64,000 nucleotides of DNA, from the NCBI GenBank assembly GCA_023664265.1, contig JAMPFV010000005.1, positions 21,740 to 85,739 of the forward strand, written 5' to 3'. This document shows positions 45,301 to 53,479 of the stretch, in pieces. A program made the position numbers and the translations under genes. The DNA is from Roseburia sp. Its GTDB lineage: Bacteria > Bacillota > Clostridia > Lachnospirales > Lachnospiraceae. The notes under the pieces were generated by a model. It saw only the letters and a list, made by a program, of their open reading frames with translations. It made no database searches and was not told the origin of the DNA. Numbering within the stretch: position 1 is the stretch's first letter; each line of letters opens with the position of its first letter.

Positions 45301-47114
45301 TACGAATAGTTCCCCCAATTCTTAATCACTGCTTCTTTCCATAAATATGGAACTATCGCCTGCCATATATTGGATCCATCATAAAAATTATTTCGATTAT
45401 CCTTATAAAATTCAACCACCTGCTGGATTATGGAATCTGAATCAATAATTAACTCACATTCCCTAAAGTCTTTTGAATTAACCGTATCAAGCAAAAATTC
45501 TCTTAATTCACCGTGAAACCATTCTGTCATTGGAGCATTAAATCCTACCTTGGATTTCCGATAAATGATATCTTTATCCATAAACGGAGCTGCTGCATCT
45601 CTAACAATTGATTTGGTATAGCCATTTCTTAATTTAGCTGTCCATGGAATAGAAAACGCAAAGCAAACTATTCTATAGTCCATAAACGGCATACGGATTT
45701 CCAACCCATTCCCCATACTGTATCTGTCATAGCATCTTAATAATGTTGGTAATATACGTTCGTGTGTTTCTATATAAAGCCTGCGATTTGCTTCATCCAA
45801 TTTATCCCATGCTCTATGTTTATCGTCTAACCCTGATTCAAATCTCCTGCTATCAACAATATCTACAAATTTTTCAAATGAGATCTGATCGCTCAATGCA
45901 AAAGTACTTGAATATATTTCCCATATTTTTACAAGACTTTCAGCATCACACCGATTTTCCTTTGCAGCCGCATAATGAACTGGCCTATATCCCCCAAACA
46001 ACTCATCCGCTCCATGTCCATCAATAGTAACCCGAATTCCCGAGCGAGTTATATAGTCATATGTCTGAAAAAAAGGAATAGGCGCTGTGGTATATGGTTC
46101 CTCGCAAATATATAAATACTGCTGGAGCTGTTTCGGTGTAACTTTGTCTGTAATAGGGACTTCACTGATATCCACGCCGACATATGCCGATGCTTTTTTT
46201 GCATAATTTGTTTCATCTATAGATGTCCCTGGCATCGATGCAACAAAAGTGTGCTGCCAGTCCTTATTAACGTATATATCACTCTGATTTGATACATATT
46301 TCATCATCCCTACAACTGTGCTCGAATCCAGACCACCACTCAACGCCGTTCCTATCGGAACATCACTTCGCATCCTTATTTTACATGAATCTATAAGCAG
46401 CTCCTGTAAGCACTCCACTTGCTCCTCATATTTTGCCGGCACTTCTACGATATTGTCCAAGGTATTCCACCATCTATGCCTTTCCAGCTGACCTTTTTGA
46501 TAGTAACCACAATACCCTGCTAATATTTTTTTAATTCCATCAATAACGCAATCCTCCGTATTTTCAAAGCCCAAATAGTCTTTTTTATCCATAAGGGCAT
46601 AATTTATTTTTCGTTCTTTCATTATTGGAAAAAAAGCCTTCATTTCTGATGCAAAATAGAAATTACCATCTTGTTTATAATAATATAATGGTTTTACACC
46701 AAATCTGTCCCTGCTAAAAAAAAGTTTTTTTTCTACATCGTCCCAAATGGCCAGGCTCCACATACCATTACATTTCCACTGAAACTCCTCACCCCATTCA
46801 ATATAGCTATATAGCACCACTTCTGTATCACAATTCGTTCTAAATGTATAACCCAGCATTTCCAATTCCCGTTTCAATTCATGGTAATTATAAACTTCTC
46901 CGTTGTAAACAATCCAATACCTTCCGCTTAAATCCGACATCGGCTGATTCGCTATATCAGATGTATCCAAAATGGCAAGCCGCGCATGCGCAAGCACTAT
47001 ACCATCAAGTTCTTTTACCACAAGCGCATCGGGACCCCTGTGCTTTATTCTTGTAATGCATTCAAATGCCCTGTCCTTATGAAGTTTTCCTATACATCCA
47101 AAAATACCGCACAT
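45300..47114 (-). CDS. asnB: Asparagine synthetase B-like amidotransferase
   Basis: A 604-residue class II glutamine amidotransferase with synthetase domain. N-terminal Cys2 nucleophile in MCGIFG, glutamine-site RIKHRGPDA and VYNGEVYNY; the ATP pyrophosphatase loop is ALSGGLDSST near residue 245, followed by IDGHGADELFGGY and the segment KSKVGFNAPM. In surface-glycan loci such proteins may amidate uronic acids or other carboxylates rather than make free asparagine (known for some relatives); the choice here is open. No Rossmann module. The stop overlaps the next gene's start. Confidence 0.9.
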   Translation of the reverse strand: MCGIFGCIGKLHKDRAFECITRIKHRGPDALVVKELDGIVLAHARLAILDTSDIANQPMSDLSGRYWIVYNGEVYNYHELKRELEMLGYTFRTNCDTEVVLYSYIEWGEEFQWKCNGMWSLAIWDDVEKKLFFSRDRFGVKPLYYYKQDGNFYFASEMKAFFPIMKERKINYALMDKKDYLGFENTEDCVIDGIKKILAGYCGYYQKGQLERHRWWNTLDNIVEVPAKYEEQVECLQELLIDSCKIRMRSDVPIGTALSGGLDSSTVVGMMKYVSNQSDIYVNKDWQHTFVASMPGTSIDETNYAKKASAYVGVDISEVPITDKVTPKQLQQYLYICEEPYTTAPIPFFQTYDYITRSGIRVTIDGHGADELFGGYRPVHYAAAKENRCDAESLVKIWEIYSSTFALSDQISFEKFVDIVDSRRFESGLDDKHRAWDKLDEANRRLYIETHERILPTLLRCYDRYSMGNGLEIRMPFMDYRIVCFAFSIPWTAKLRNGYTKSIVRDAAAPFMDKDIIYRKSKVGFNAPMTEWFHGELREFLLDTVNSKDFRECELIIDSDSIIQQVVEFYKDNRNNFYDGSNIWQAIVPYLWKEAVIKNWGNYS

Positions 47115-47127
47115 TATATCATCCTTT

Positions 47128-48307
47128 CTAGATTTCAGCTACCCACCTTGCAAAGGTTTTGCTTTCTTCCGCATATAATTTCATAAATGAACCGATACAA
47201 TTCATCATGATTGCCGCATCTTGATTCCTGTCAATATATTTATTGCTATCGAATGAATCTCTTTTTATGATTTCAACCTCAATGAACTGACCGCTGCAAT
47301 TTTTTATAGAATCGTCACACCTTACATTAATTTCTGCAACATTTTTTAATTCTTGTGAAACGTTGATTGCATTTTCCCTGTTCCATATAACAAAATCTCC
47401 ATTAATATAGTCCATATTCCATTGGTGCATTCCTGTCCATACCTCGTGCACTGCCTCAACCCTTCTATGTCCCAAGTACATACGGGCATCAGTCTTTAAT
47501 ATGTGAAGACTCTCGATTATGCTACGAAATGGGTCAACACAATGATCTAATGCATTATTAATAATAATCATATCTGCATGGTTCTCCGCAAAAAAGTATG
47601 ACATAAATTCAAACATTCCAAACTGAATCTCTTTAATCTTGCTTTTGCACATGCGCGCATTTATCTGATTATAAAATGGTCCCAATGCATCTATCGGAAC
47701 AAATGATATTTTTTCTCCGCTATCTAACGTCTCACCGGAATATGGATATAATCCCGTCCCTATTTCCACTACTACCGACCCTTCTTTTAAAAATCTCTCT
47801 ATGTTCTGCCATTTGTACGGTCTGAATTTATGATTACTGTAATATTCGTTCCACTTCTCTTTATCCATGACGGAATGCCTTATCCAATACTTCACTTCAT
47901 CCAAAACACCTTCCAGCCATTTATCAAAGTACTTCTCCAAAGACACTTTATATTGATACTTCATTTGATTATAAAAGTTTTGAATCAGTACAGGTTCTAA
48001 TTTATTTTGAATATCATCATATCTATGTATGCGCAGACCTGTATGGAATGTTTTATGCAGTTCATCCATCACTTCATTTATTATCCTTTCAGACTTTATT
48101 GCCACTATAATTTCAATATCTTCGTCTTTCTCACATAATTGACGTGCATCCGATATATGAATTATTCTTTCTCCCACAATAGAACAACCTGCCAACTCTC
48201 TGTTACGGTCGCAACATGCAACAATTTCGCAATCGGCCTCATGTAACAGGCGAATAAGCTGCTCGCCATATACACCCCCCCCCGTATACTATATACTTTT
48301 CTTTCAT
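47128..48307 (-). CDS. Phase-variable methyltransferase with N-terminal Rossmann module, OFF here
   Basis: As assembled the gene is frameshifted. Starting at the ATG 48307 the frame reads MKEKYIVYGGG through a run of nine G, then hits a TGA at 48239-48241 after 22 codons. With eight (or eleven) G the frame continues as GGGVYGEQLIRLLHEAD and joins the open frame ending at 47128, giving a 392-residue protein: Rossmann module at 1-110, then a SAM methyltransferase (VVVEIGTGLYPYSG, ADMIIINNALDHC, LGHRRVEAVHE). The first 22 codons encode the start of the module, so the tract lies in its glycine loop. Partial product from TTG 48195 is possible but unlikely. See the finding for the tract. Confidence 0.8.
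48275..48283 (-). repeat. G9 tract inside methyltransferase gene (OFF frame)
   Basis: Nine consecutive G on the coding strand, encoding the Gly loop of the Rossmann module. Removal of one G, or gain of two, restores a single long open frame. Confidence 0.85.
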
Positions 48308-48314
48308 CCTGTAA

Positions 48315-49304
48315 TCATCCTTTCTTAATAAACGTAAGTTCCTCTCCGCTGTCCGATACATATACTAATTCATAATAATTTTTTTTCAATAACTCCAATA
48401 CTTGGACTCTTTTTTTCCTGCCGTTATCAATAAGCCTGTCATGAAATTCCACGCATATTTGCCTGACATTGATGTGTCTTTCCATAATCTGTGGAATAAC
48501 CTCAAATTCAGAACCTTCTATATCCATTTTCAATATATCAATATATAAATGTCCCAGTGAAACCATAATCTGCTCTAGCGTTCTCATCTCAACATCTATT
48601 GTATTGTTCTTGTCTACAGCTGTATTGCAAATCTCGGAGCCGGAAACATATTTCGGATTCTTAGGCATGAAAAATCTTTTTACACCATTCCTATCCGATA
48701 ATCCATACGGATAAAAATGAAATGAACCCAGCCTGCCTTTATCAAAATTCTCTACAAACTTGATTGCTTTCGGGGTCGGATCAAAAGCATGTATTTCACA
48801 CTGCTTGTATTTGTCCGAAAGTTGCTCACTAAAACTTAAATCTTCACCGATTCCGAAACTATACACAATAATCTTCTCTTGATTTTTCAAAGAATCCCTG
48901 TGTATTCCGAAACTACATCCATGATTTCCAAATACTTCAATACCCCCTTGTAGTTCCTTTATCGAACCGGATCCATACAAATAATAATCCAGTTTACGCA
49001 GGAAAAAGAAATCCCTTAGTTCCTCAAGCCCTTCTTCTTTTAATTTTTCTGTAATCTCTCTCGTTCTAGGCATCGTCATCAGCAGATAATAGTTATTGAA
49101 TACAGCCTCTGGTGACAAAACGGGTCTATCATGAAATCCCTTATCCTGTTTTTCCAAATCTTTGTCCGCATAAGAAAATTCGTAGATGCCCAATTCTTGT
49201 AAAAAAGCTTCCGCATCACATACATTTTTGCCAATTCCCCAAATAACTATTTTTTTCTCTCCTATTTCCCCCCTAAGTTCATGCATAAATTCTTCCTGCA
49301 TCAT
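48315..49304 (-). CDS. FkbM methyltransferase with N-terminal Rossmann module
   Basis: A 329-residue fusion. Residues about 15-105: Rossmann module (KIVIWGIGKNVCDAEAFL, then YADKD). FkbM part: YSFGIGEDLSFSEQL in place of the usual motif I, IHAFDPTPKAIKF, and DILKMDIEGSEFEVIPQI. The stop lies seven bp upstream of the start of the phase-variable methyltransferase gene, so the genes are probably cotranscribed. ATG at 49304 or 49301 with GGAGG upstream. Confidence 0.86.
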   Translation of the reverse strand: MMQEEFMHELRGEIGEKKIVIWGIGKNVCDAEAFLQELGIYEFSYADKDLEKQDKGFHDRPVLSPEAVFNNYYLLMTMPRTREITEKLKEEGLEELRDFFFLRKLDYYLYGSGSIKELQGGIEVFGNHGCSFGIHRDSLKNQEKIIVYSFGIGEDLSFSEQLSDKYKQCEIHAFDPTPKAIKFVENFDKGRLGSFHFYPYGLSDRNGVKRFFMPKNPKYVSGSEICNTAVDKNNTIDVEMRTLEQIMVSLGHLYIDILKMDIEGSEFEVIPQIMERHINVRQICVEFHDRLIDNGRKKRVQVLELLKKNYYELVYVSDSGEELTFIKKG

Positions 49305-49318
49305 ATTCCTCCATCATT

Positions 49319-49834
49319 TTATTCATAGTATTTTTCTATGAATTGTTCTATTGACAAATAAAAATCATCATATCGCTCCCTTATTTCATCGTCACTCCAA
49401 TCCCACCATGCAATTTTGTTTAATGCCTCTATTTGTTCTTTCTCGTAGCGATATCGTATAATTCTTGCTGGCACTCCGCCTACTATTGCATAATCAGGAA
49501 CATCCTTTGTAATAACGGCTCCCGCTCCTGCAATCACTCCATTTCCAATGTCAGCCCCATTTGTAATAATTACATTTTTCCCCAACCATACGTCATTTCC
49601 TATCTTAATTCTCTTATATTTTGGAATAATCCCCCTAGGTTTCACTCCTGAAAAATACCATCCATGTTCTTTATAATCATCATATTTCCACTCATGCAGA
49701 TAATCGTTCTCTCCTCCACACCATAAAAAATGATTCGTAGAAATATACTGACCCGGATGATTGCCCACTACATCACTCCCATCGGCAAAACTACAGAACG
49801 CCCCAACGGATTCAACAAGCCAGTGATCACACAA
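49319..49834 (-). CDS. Hexapeptide-repeat acetyltransferase, C-terminal half of a split phase-variable gene
   Basis: As assembled this is a 171-residue frame opening at a TTG. It is a left-handed beta-helix acetyltransferase of the CatB/LbH type: IGNDVWLGKNVIITNGADI, IGNGVIAGAGAVITKDV and YAIVGGVPARII are the hexapeptide turns and the closing AT-rich motif. The active-site His region is ISTNHFLW. The upstream frame (49845) encodes a Rossmann module and ends just after a G9/C9 tract. At eight C the two frames fuse into one 296-residue gene spanning 49319-50210. Alone this half has no good SD, so the protein is probably not made when the tract is at nine. Confidence 0.8.
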   Translation of the reverse strand: MCDHWLVESVGAFCSFADGSDVVGNHPGQYISTNHFLWCGGENDYLHEWKYDDYKEHGWYFSGVKPRGIIPKYKRIKIGNDVWLGKNVIITNGADIGNGVIAGAGAVITKDVPDYAIVGGVPARIIRYRYEKEQIEALNKIAWWDWSDDEIRERYDDFYLSIEQFIEKYYE

Positions 49835-49844
49835 ATTACCTGTA

Positions 49845-50210
49845 CTATATTTTCCTTTTTTTGTTCGAAAATGCGGGGGGGGGTAATTCTTCGCTAATCT
49901 TCTTTATAAGCATTTTAGGGGAAAAACTTTCAATCATCTTCTCAAGTTCCTGCCGGACGTTTTCTTCCAGACACGCAAGTATTACCACATACTTCTCCTC
50001 ATTCAAATTGTTTAAATACGACACTGGTTTGATCTTCGAATTATACTTGCACAAGTGATTGTCTAAAATATGTGTTTCTTTTATGCCATAGCAATCATAT
50101 AAAATTTGTTTTACCAAAATTCCTATTTCACCAAACGGACATATAATGATCTCCTTCCCCTTTCCAATACATTCTTCGATACATTCTTTAATTCTCTGAA
50201 CATTTGTCAT
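49845..50210 (-). CDS. Rossmann module, N-terminal half of split acetyltransferase gene
   Basis: A 121-residue frame whose ATG overlaps the stop of the upstream methyltransferase (ATGA). Residues about 15-105 form the Rossmann-like module, with a degenerate loop (IIICPFGEIGILVKQI) and ILDNHL after strand 2. It ends in KISEELPPPAFSNKKRKI, where PPP is encoded by the tract of nine C. The truncated product might still fold as a free module. With eight C the frame reads on into the acetyltransferase. Confidence 0.78.
   Translation of the reverse strand: MTNVQRIKECIEECIGKGKEIIICPFGEIGILVKQILYDCYGIKETHILDNHLCKYNSKIKPVSYLNNLNEEKYVVILACLEENVRQELEKMIESFSPKMLIKKISEELPPPAFSNKKRKI
49875..49883 (-). repeat. 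C9 tract (coding strand) splitting the acetyltransferase gene
   Basis: Nine consecutive C on the coding strand (G on the plus strand) between the Rossmann and acetyltransferase parts. Loss of one or gain of two bases fuses the frames. Confidence 0.85.
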
Positions 50211-50971
50211 ATATTACGCCTTCCCTTTAATTCACAATAACATATCCATGTATATCCTTTTGCCTCTTCATAAAGGACACGCTGCATTTCAGATCTAATT
50301 TCCGTTAAAACTGGTTTCCTCGTAGGAAATGACTCCTGCGTCCAGCTTTCCCCCCACCTAACTTGTTCCAGCTTATATATGGGTGGGAATTCGAAATAAG
50401 TATGAACATTATTTTTGACATACACGGCATGCGCCTTATACCCCCCCCCGTATTCATGCGGTCTGCCTTTACATCCTTCCTCCAAAATTTGTTTCAGCGA
50501 GTAACAGTCCCCATGTCCCACAGGATAATTGTCTTCAAAAAAAGCTTTTCGAAATCCCATAAATTTCATTTGAAGCAATCTGTTGTATGCATTCTGGTGG
50601 TCATCAAAAAATATGACTGTGTTTTCCTTGTCAGTAATCTGTGACCAGTCAATGCAAGAAAAATCATCAGAATAATAGGTTACATCTTCTGACTTGTATT
50701 CTCTTTTATCCAAATTAATATCAATAGAAAATATTTTGGCATCAGGACATGCTTCCTGTAACAGCCATGTCCCCTGTCCCTTCCAAACCCCACTTTCAAT
50801 AATGTATTTCGGGTTTAACCGTTTCATCGCATACCATGTCCAAAACATATGGTTGCTTGACATTCCGCCTTTATTGTCAATAATGGGTCTTCTGTCCCAC
50901 ACTTCTTTAAATAATTCTATTTCATTTTCCACGCCACTAAAATCCCAGATATTTTCTCCATATGTCAACAT
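50207..50971 (-). CDS. CmcI-like methyltransferase/hydroxylase family protein, G9 in frame
   Basis: A 254-residue protein: IIESGVWKGQGTWLLQEA (SAM loop), FSIDINLDKREY, NTVIFFDDHQNAY, and DNYPVGHGDCYSLKQ. The layout resembles the cephalosporin hydroxylase CmcI/rhamnosyl O-methyltransferase group. The coding sequence carries a run of nine G at 50441-50449, in frame as TAC GGG GGG GGG TAT (YGGGY); a single-base change would truncate it about 30 residues later. Its stop overlaps the ATG of the next gene. No Rossmann module. Confidence 0.82.
   Translation of the reverse strand: MLTYGENIWDFSGVENEIELFKEVWDRRPIIDNKGGMSSNHMFWTWYAMKRLNPKYIIESGVWKGQGTWLLQEACPDAKIFSIDINLDKREYKSEDVTYYSDDFSCIDWSQITDKENTVIFFDDHQNAYNRLLQMKFMGFRKAFFEDNYPVGHGDCYSLKQILEEGCKGRPHEYGGGYKAHAVYVKNNVHTYFEFPPIYKLEQVRWGESWTQESFPTRKPVLTEIRSEMQRVLYEEAKGYTWICYCELKGRRNI
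50441..50449 (-). repeat. G9 tract in CmcI-like gene (in frame)
   Basis: Nine G on the coding strand, coding Gly-Gly-Gly; in frame, so ON in this assembly. Confidence 0.85.
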
Positions 50972-51009
50972 ATAATTTCTCCTCCGTTCAATATTTTATG
51001 GCAATTTTA

Positions 51010-52101
51010 CTAATTTTCATAAAGGGTTTCCCTTTTTAATGTCTCGAATGCTTCTTTTTCACACTCATTAGCCCAGCTGTATTCACAATGATGGACTGAT
51101 ATAGTGTTAGATGTATAGTTTTTATATAAACCGCTACCTTCCGGAGATAAAACTTCTGAAGGATAAATAACCGCTCCGCCTCTCTTCTGATACACATTTT
51201 CTAATGTAAATCCATTTTTTAACAAAATCGGATGTTGGTATTCATAACACGTTTTTTTATTAAGTGTTCCATCGCTTAAATGAAATGAAAAGCCTTCATA
51301 ATAATCCCTAAATTCTTTTATAAGCGGAAATCCCTTTACCGCTCCAAAACCATTCCCCAAATTCATTAGGAAATTGCACCCAAAACCACAAAACATCTCA
51401 TCATTTAGCAGCTTGTCCAAAGGCATCAACAGCTCCACATCCGTATCCAGATATATGCCACCCTCTTGGTAAATAATGTCCAATCTCGCATAGTCAGGCA
51501 CAAACCCCCAACATTTCGCCTCATATGCCTCTTTCATATATTTGTTTTTTGTAATGTCATAATTGCTTTCGTCCCATCTCACAATCTCATAATCCGGACA
51601 ATTCTTTTCCCATGTGTCCATATAGTTTCTCAGCCTGTCAGGAATTTCTCCCCCGCCAAACCAGCAGTAGTGGATTTTCCGCGGTATTTTTTCATTTCCC
51701 TGTGTAAACTTAAAATTACATGCCCTGCACTTGTCCCGCATCAGCACACCCATACAGCATTTTACATCTTTCAACATGGGAATCTGATTAATCTGCAGAA
51801 TAATCTCATGTGCATAAGATGTCGGAGTAATGAAAATAATAATACTTTTCAGCTCTTCCACACAATTTTTCAGCTGTCCAATCCATGTATCAGCTAAAAT
51901 AACCGAATAACTTTTACCGTCCACATCAATATGCTTTCCAGAGAGCTTTTCATCATTGTCCACAATCATCACAACATCAAGATCTTTGCAAAATGTTTCA
52001 ATATAATAAGATGCAAGCCGTCCGGCTCCCCATATAATTATTTTCATACCCTCTGCGGCCTGCCGAAACGACATATAATCAGTATCCATAATCTTTGCCA
52101 T
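51010..52101 (-). CDS. GT32-like glycosyltransferase with N-terminal Rossmann module
   Basis: A 363-residue paralogue of the gene at 31107. Rossmann module at about 17-120 (MKIIIWGAGRLASYYIETF, then MIVDND). GT32-like part: IPRKIHYCWFGGGEIPD, YARLDIIYQEGGIYLDTDVEL with the DxD motif, and SVHHCEYSWANE near the end. ATG at 52101 with AAGGA nine bases upstream is preferred over 52110. The two paralogues probably transfer related sugars at different positions. Confidence 0.88.
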   Translation of the reverse strand: MAKIMDTDYMSFRQAAEGMKIIIWGAGRLASYYIETFCKDLDVVMIVDNDEKLSGKHIDVDGKSYSVILADTWIGQLKNCVEELKSIIIFITPTSYAHEIILQINQIPMLKDVKCCMGVLMRDKCRACNFKFTQGNEKIPRKIHYCWFGGGEIPDRLRNYMDTWEKNCPDYEIVRWDESNYDITKNKYMKEAYEAKCWGFVPDYARLDIIYQEGGIYLDTDVELLMPLDKLLNDEMFCGFGCNFLMNLGNGFGAVKGFPLIKEFRDYYEGFSFHLSDGTLNKKTCYEYQHPILLKNGFTLENVYQKRGGAVIYPSEVLSPEGSGLYKNYTSNTISVHHCEYSWANECEKEAFETLKRETLYEN

Positions 52102-52121
52102 ACTACGCATTCCTTTTTCAA

Positions 52122-53294
52122 CTATTCATCAAACCAATATTTGCTTGATATATCCTTCCAATAAAACACCATTGAAAATTTATCCATCAGTTCTCTTTTT
52201 ACTCCATCATCATAAACACGCATAGTGATTATAACCGCATCCACATCTCCATAATTATTTATAACAGAATAGACAGGTATCGTCTTAACCGGCACTGCTT
52301 TCTGATCAAATCCATACATTACTTTCACACTGGTTAATTTGGCCACATCCAAAAAAGCCATACCTACATTTCCCAACCCATAAATTGCAACATTCCTGAT
52401 ACCCTTCTTTTCAAAAAATCCCCTCATACCGTCCAACATTTCTGAATACCAATTTTCCAATTCATGCGCCATGAAATCGTCCAGTTCCATGATTGAAACT
52501 GCCTTTTTCACTCCATATAATGTACAAAGTATAAAGAAAAAGCGAAATTTCTTTTTGTCTGCGACTTCTTTCCCATGTATTTTCTCTAGCAGGTTTATGT
52601 ATGCCATTGTGCCTTTCGGACATTTTACAAACTTACCATATCCGTTTCTCGTCAGTCCATCTTCAAGATAATCACATACATAAATAATATCTTTAAAATA
52701 TCTCAACATATATCCGTCACCAGCAATGGCATCCCATATGATGCTTGGTGTAATATATTTTTCACCCTCATATTCGGGAAATGTATACTGTTTCAATATG
52801 CTCGTCTTATAAATTTCGGCCTTGTCCCTAAGCAGTCCATACTTGCCTCTGTCAAAGTAGCTACAATCAACATAAGGTGAATCAAATTTCGGCCATCCAC
52901 CTATCGGAATCTCCTGTGACAATCCCCTCAGACCACTAACACCAGCAAACCGTTCATCATCTTCAATACTTCCAAACCACTCACAAACCTTTTCTATTGC
53001 ATCCGAAAGCAGATAATCGTCACTGTCCACTATAAAGAATGCTTTTGACTCCGCTAATTCTACCCCTCTGTTAATTGCCCTGCATTTTCCGCCATTTTCC
53101 GTCTTTTTGTAAATAATAGGAAAATCTTTCTCTTTGTTCTTCCAGTCTTCCAACAGTTCTTCCGTATTGTCAGTACTCCCATCATCAATCACAATCCATT
53201 CAAAATTCTTAAATGTCTGTTGCTGTAGAGAATGATACAACACAGGCAATATATATCCTCTGTTGTATGTTGGTGTAAATATTGTTATTCTCAT
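52122..53294 (-). CDS. GT2 glycosyltransferase with C-terminal Rossmann module
   Basis: A 390-residue protein: GT2 domain of the WcaA type (ITIFTPTYNRGYIL, IVIDDGSTDNTEE, FFIVDSDDYLLSD), then the Rossmann module at about 300-385 (NVAIYGLGNVGMAFLDVA, then GFDQKA). It lies between the GT32 fusion and a relic of an FkbM gene. GT2 proteins with this kind of domain are the most frequent type in the locus. Confidence 0.88.
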   Translation of the reverse strand: MRITIFTPTYNRGYILPVLYHSLQQQTFKNFEWIVIDDGSTDNTEELLEDWKNKEKDFPIIYKKTENGGKCRAINRGVELAESKAFFIVDSDDYLLSDAIEKVCEWFGSIEDDERFAGVSGLRGLSQEIPIGGWPKFDSPYVDCSYFDRGKYGLLRDKAEIYKTSILKQYTFPEYEGEKYITPSIIWDAIAGDGYMLRYFKDIIYVCDYLEDGLTRNGYGKFVKCPKGTMAYINLLEKIHGKEVADKKKFRFFFILCTLYGVKKAVSIMELDDFMAHELENWYSEMLDGMRGFFEKKGIRNVAIYGLGNVGMAFLDVAKLTSVKVMYGFDQKAVPVKTIPVYSVINNYGDVDAVIITMRVYDDGVKRELMDKFSMVFYWKDISSKYWFDE

Positions 53295-53305
53295 TATATT
53301 CCTTC

Positions 53306-53440
53306 CTATAGTGCATATAATACCGTTTCCACATCCCCAAACGAGTAATGTCTCAAATAAAATCTATATTACTGATTCATTTCATATATCAAAAGTAGCA
53401 ACTTCCATATATCTTCCTATTTATGACAAACACAAATTAA
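53306..53440 (-). pseudogene. Relic of the 3' end of an FkbM methyltransferase gene
   Basis: Minus-strand translation gives ICVCHK*EDIWK...HYSFGDVETVLYAL, with two in-frame stops, matching the C-terminal 43 residues of the FkbM protein at 53480 at about 33 of 44 positions (its end is HYSFADNETVLYAL). It lies between two intact genes and has no start. It is an old partial duplication or the residue of a replaced gene. Confidence 0.8.
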
Positions 53441-53479
53441 TAAATCCTTTTAATTTCTTCTATTTTCATTGGCATCTCC

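Noticed and set aside
46711..46733. A8 and T8 runs inside asnB
   Set aside because: They encode the conserved KKLFFSR region of AsnB and are in frame; AT-rich DNA makes them unremarkable.
48193..48195. TTG as the natural start of a shorter methyltransferase
   Set aside because: No SD, and the upstream frame encodes a Rossmann module identical in plan to the neighbours; the G9 frameshift explains it better.
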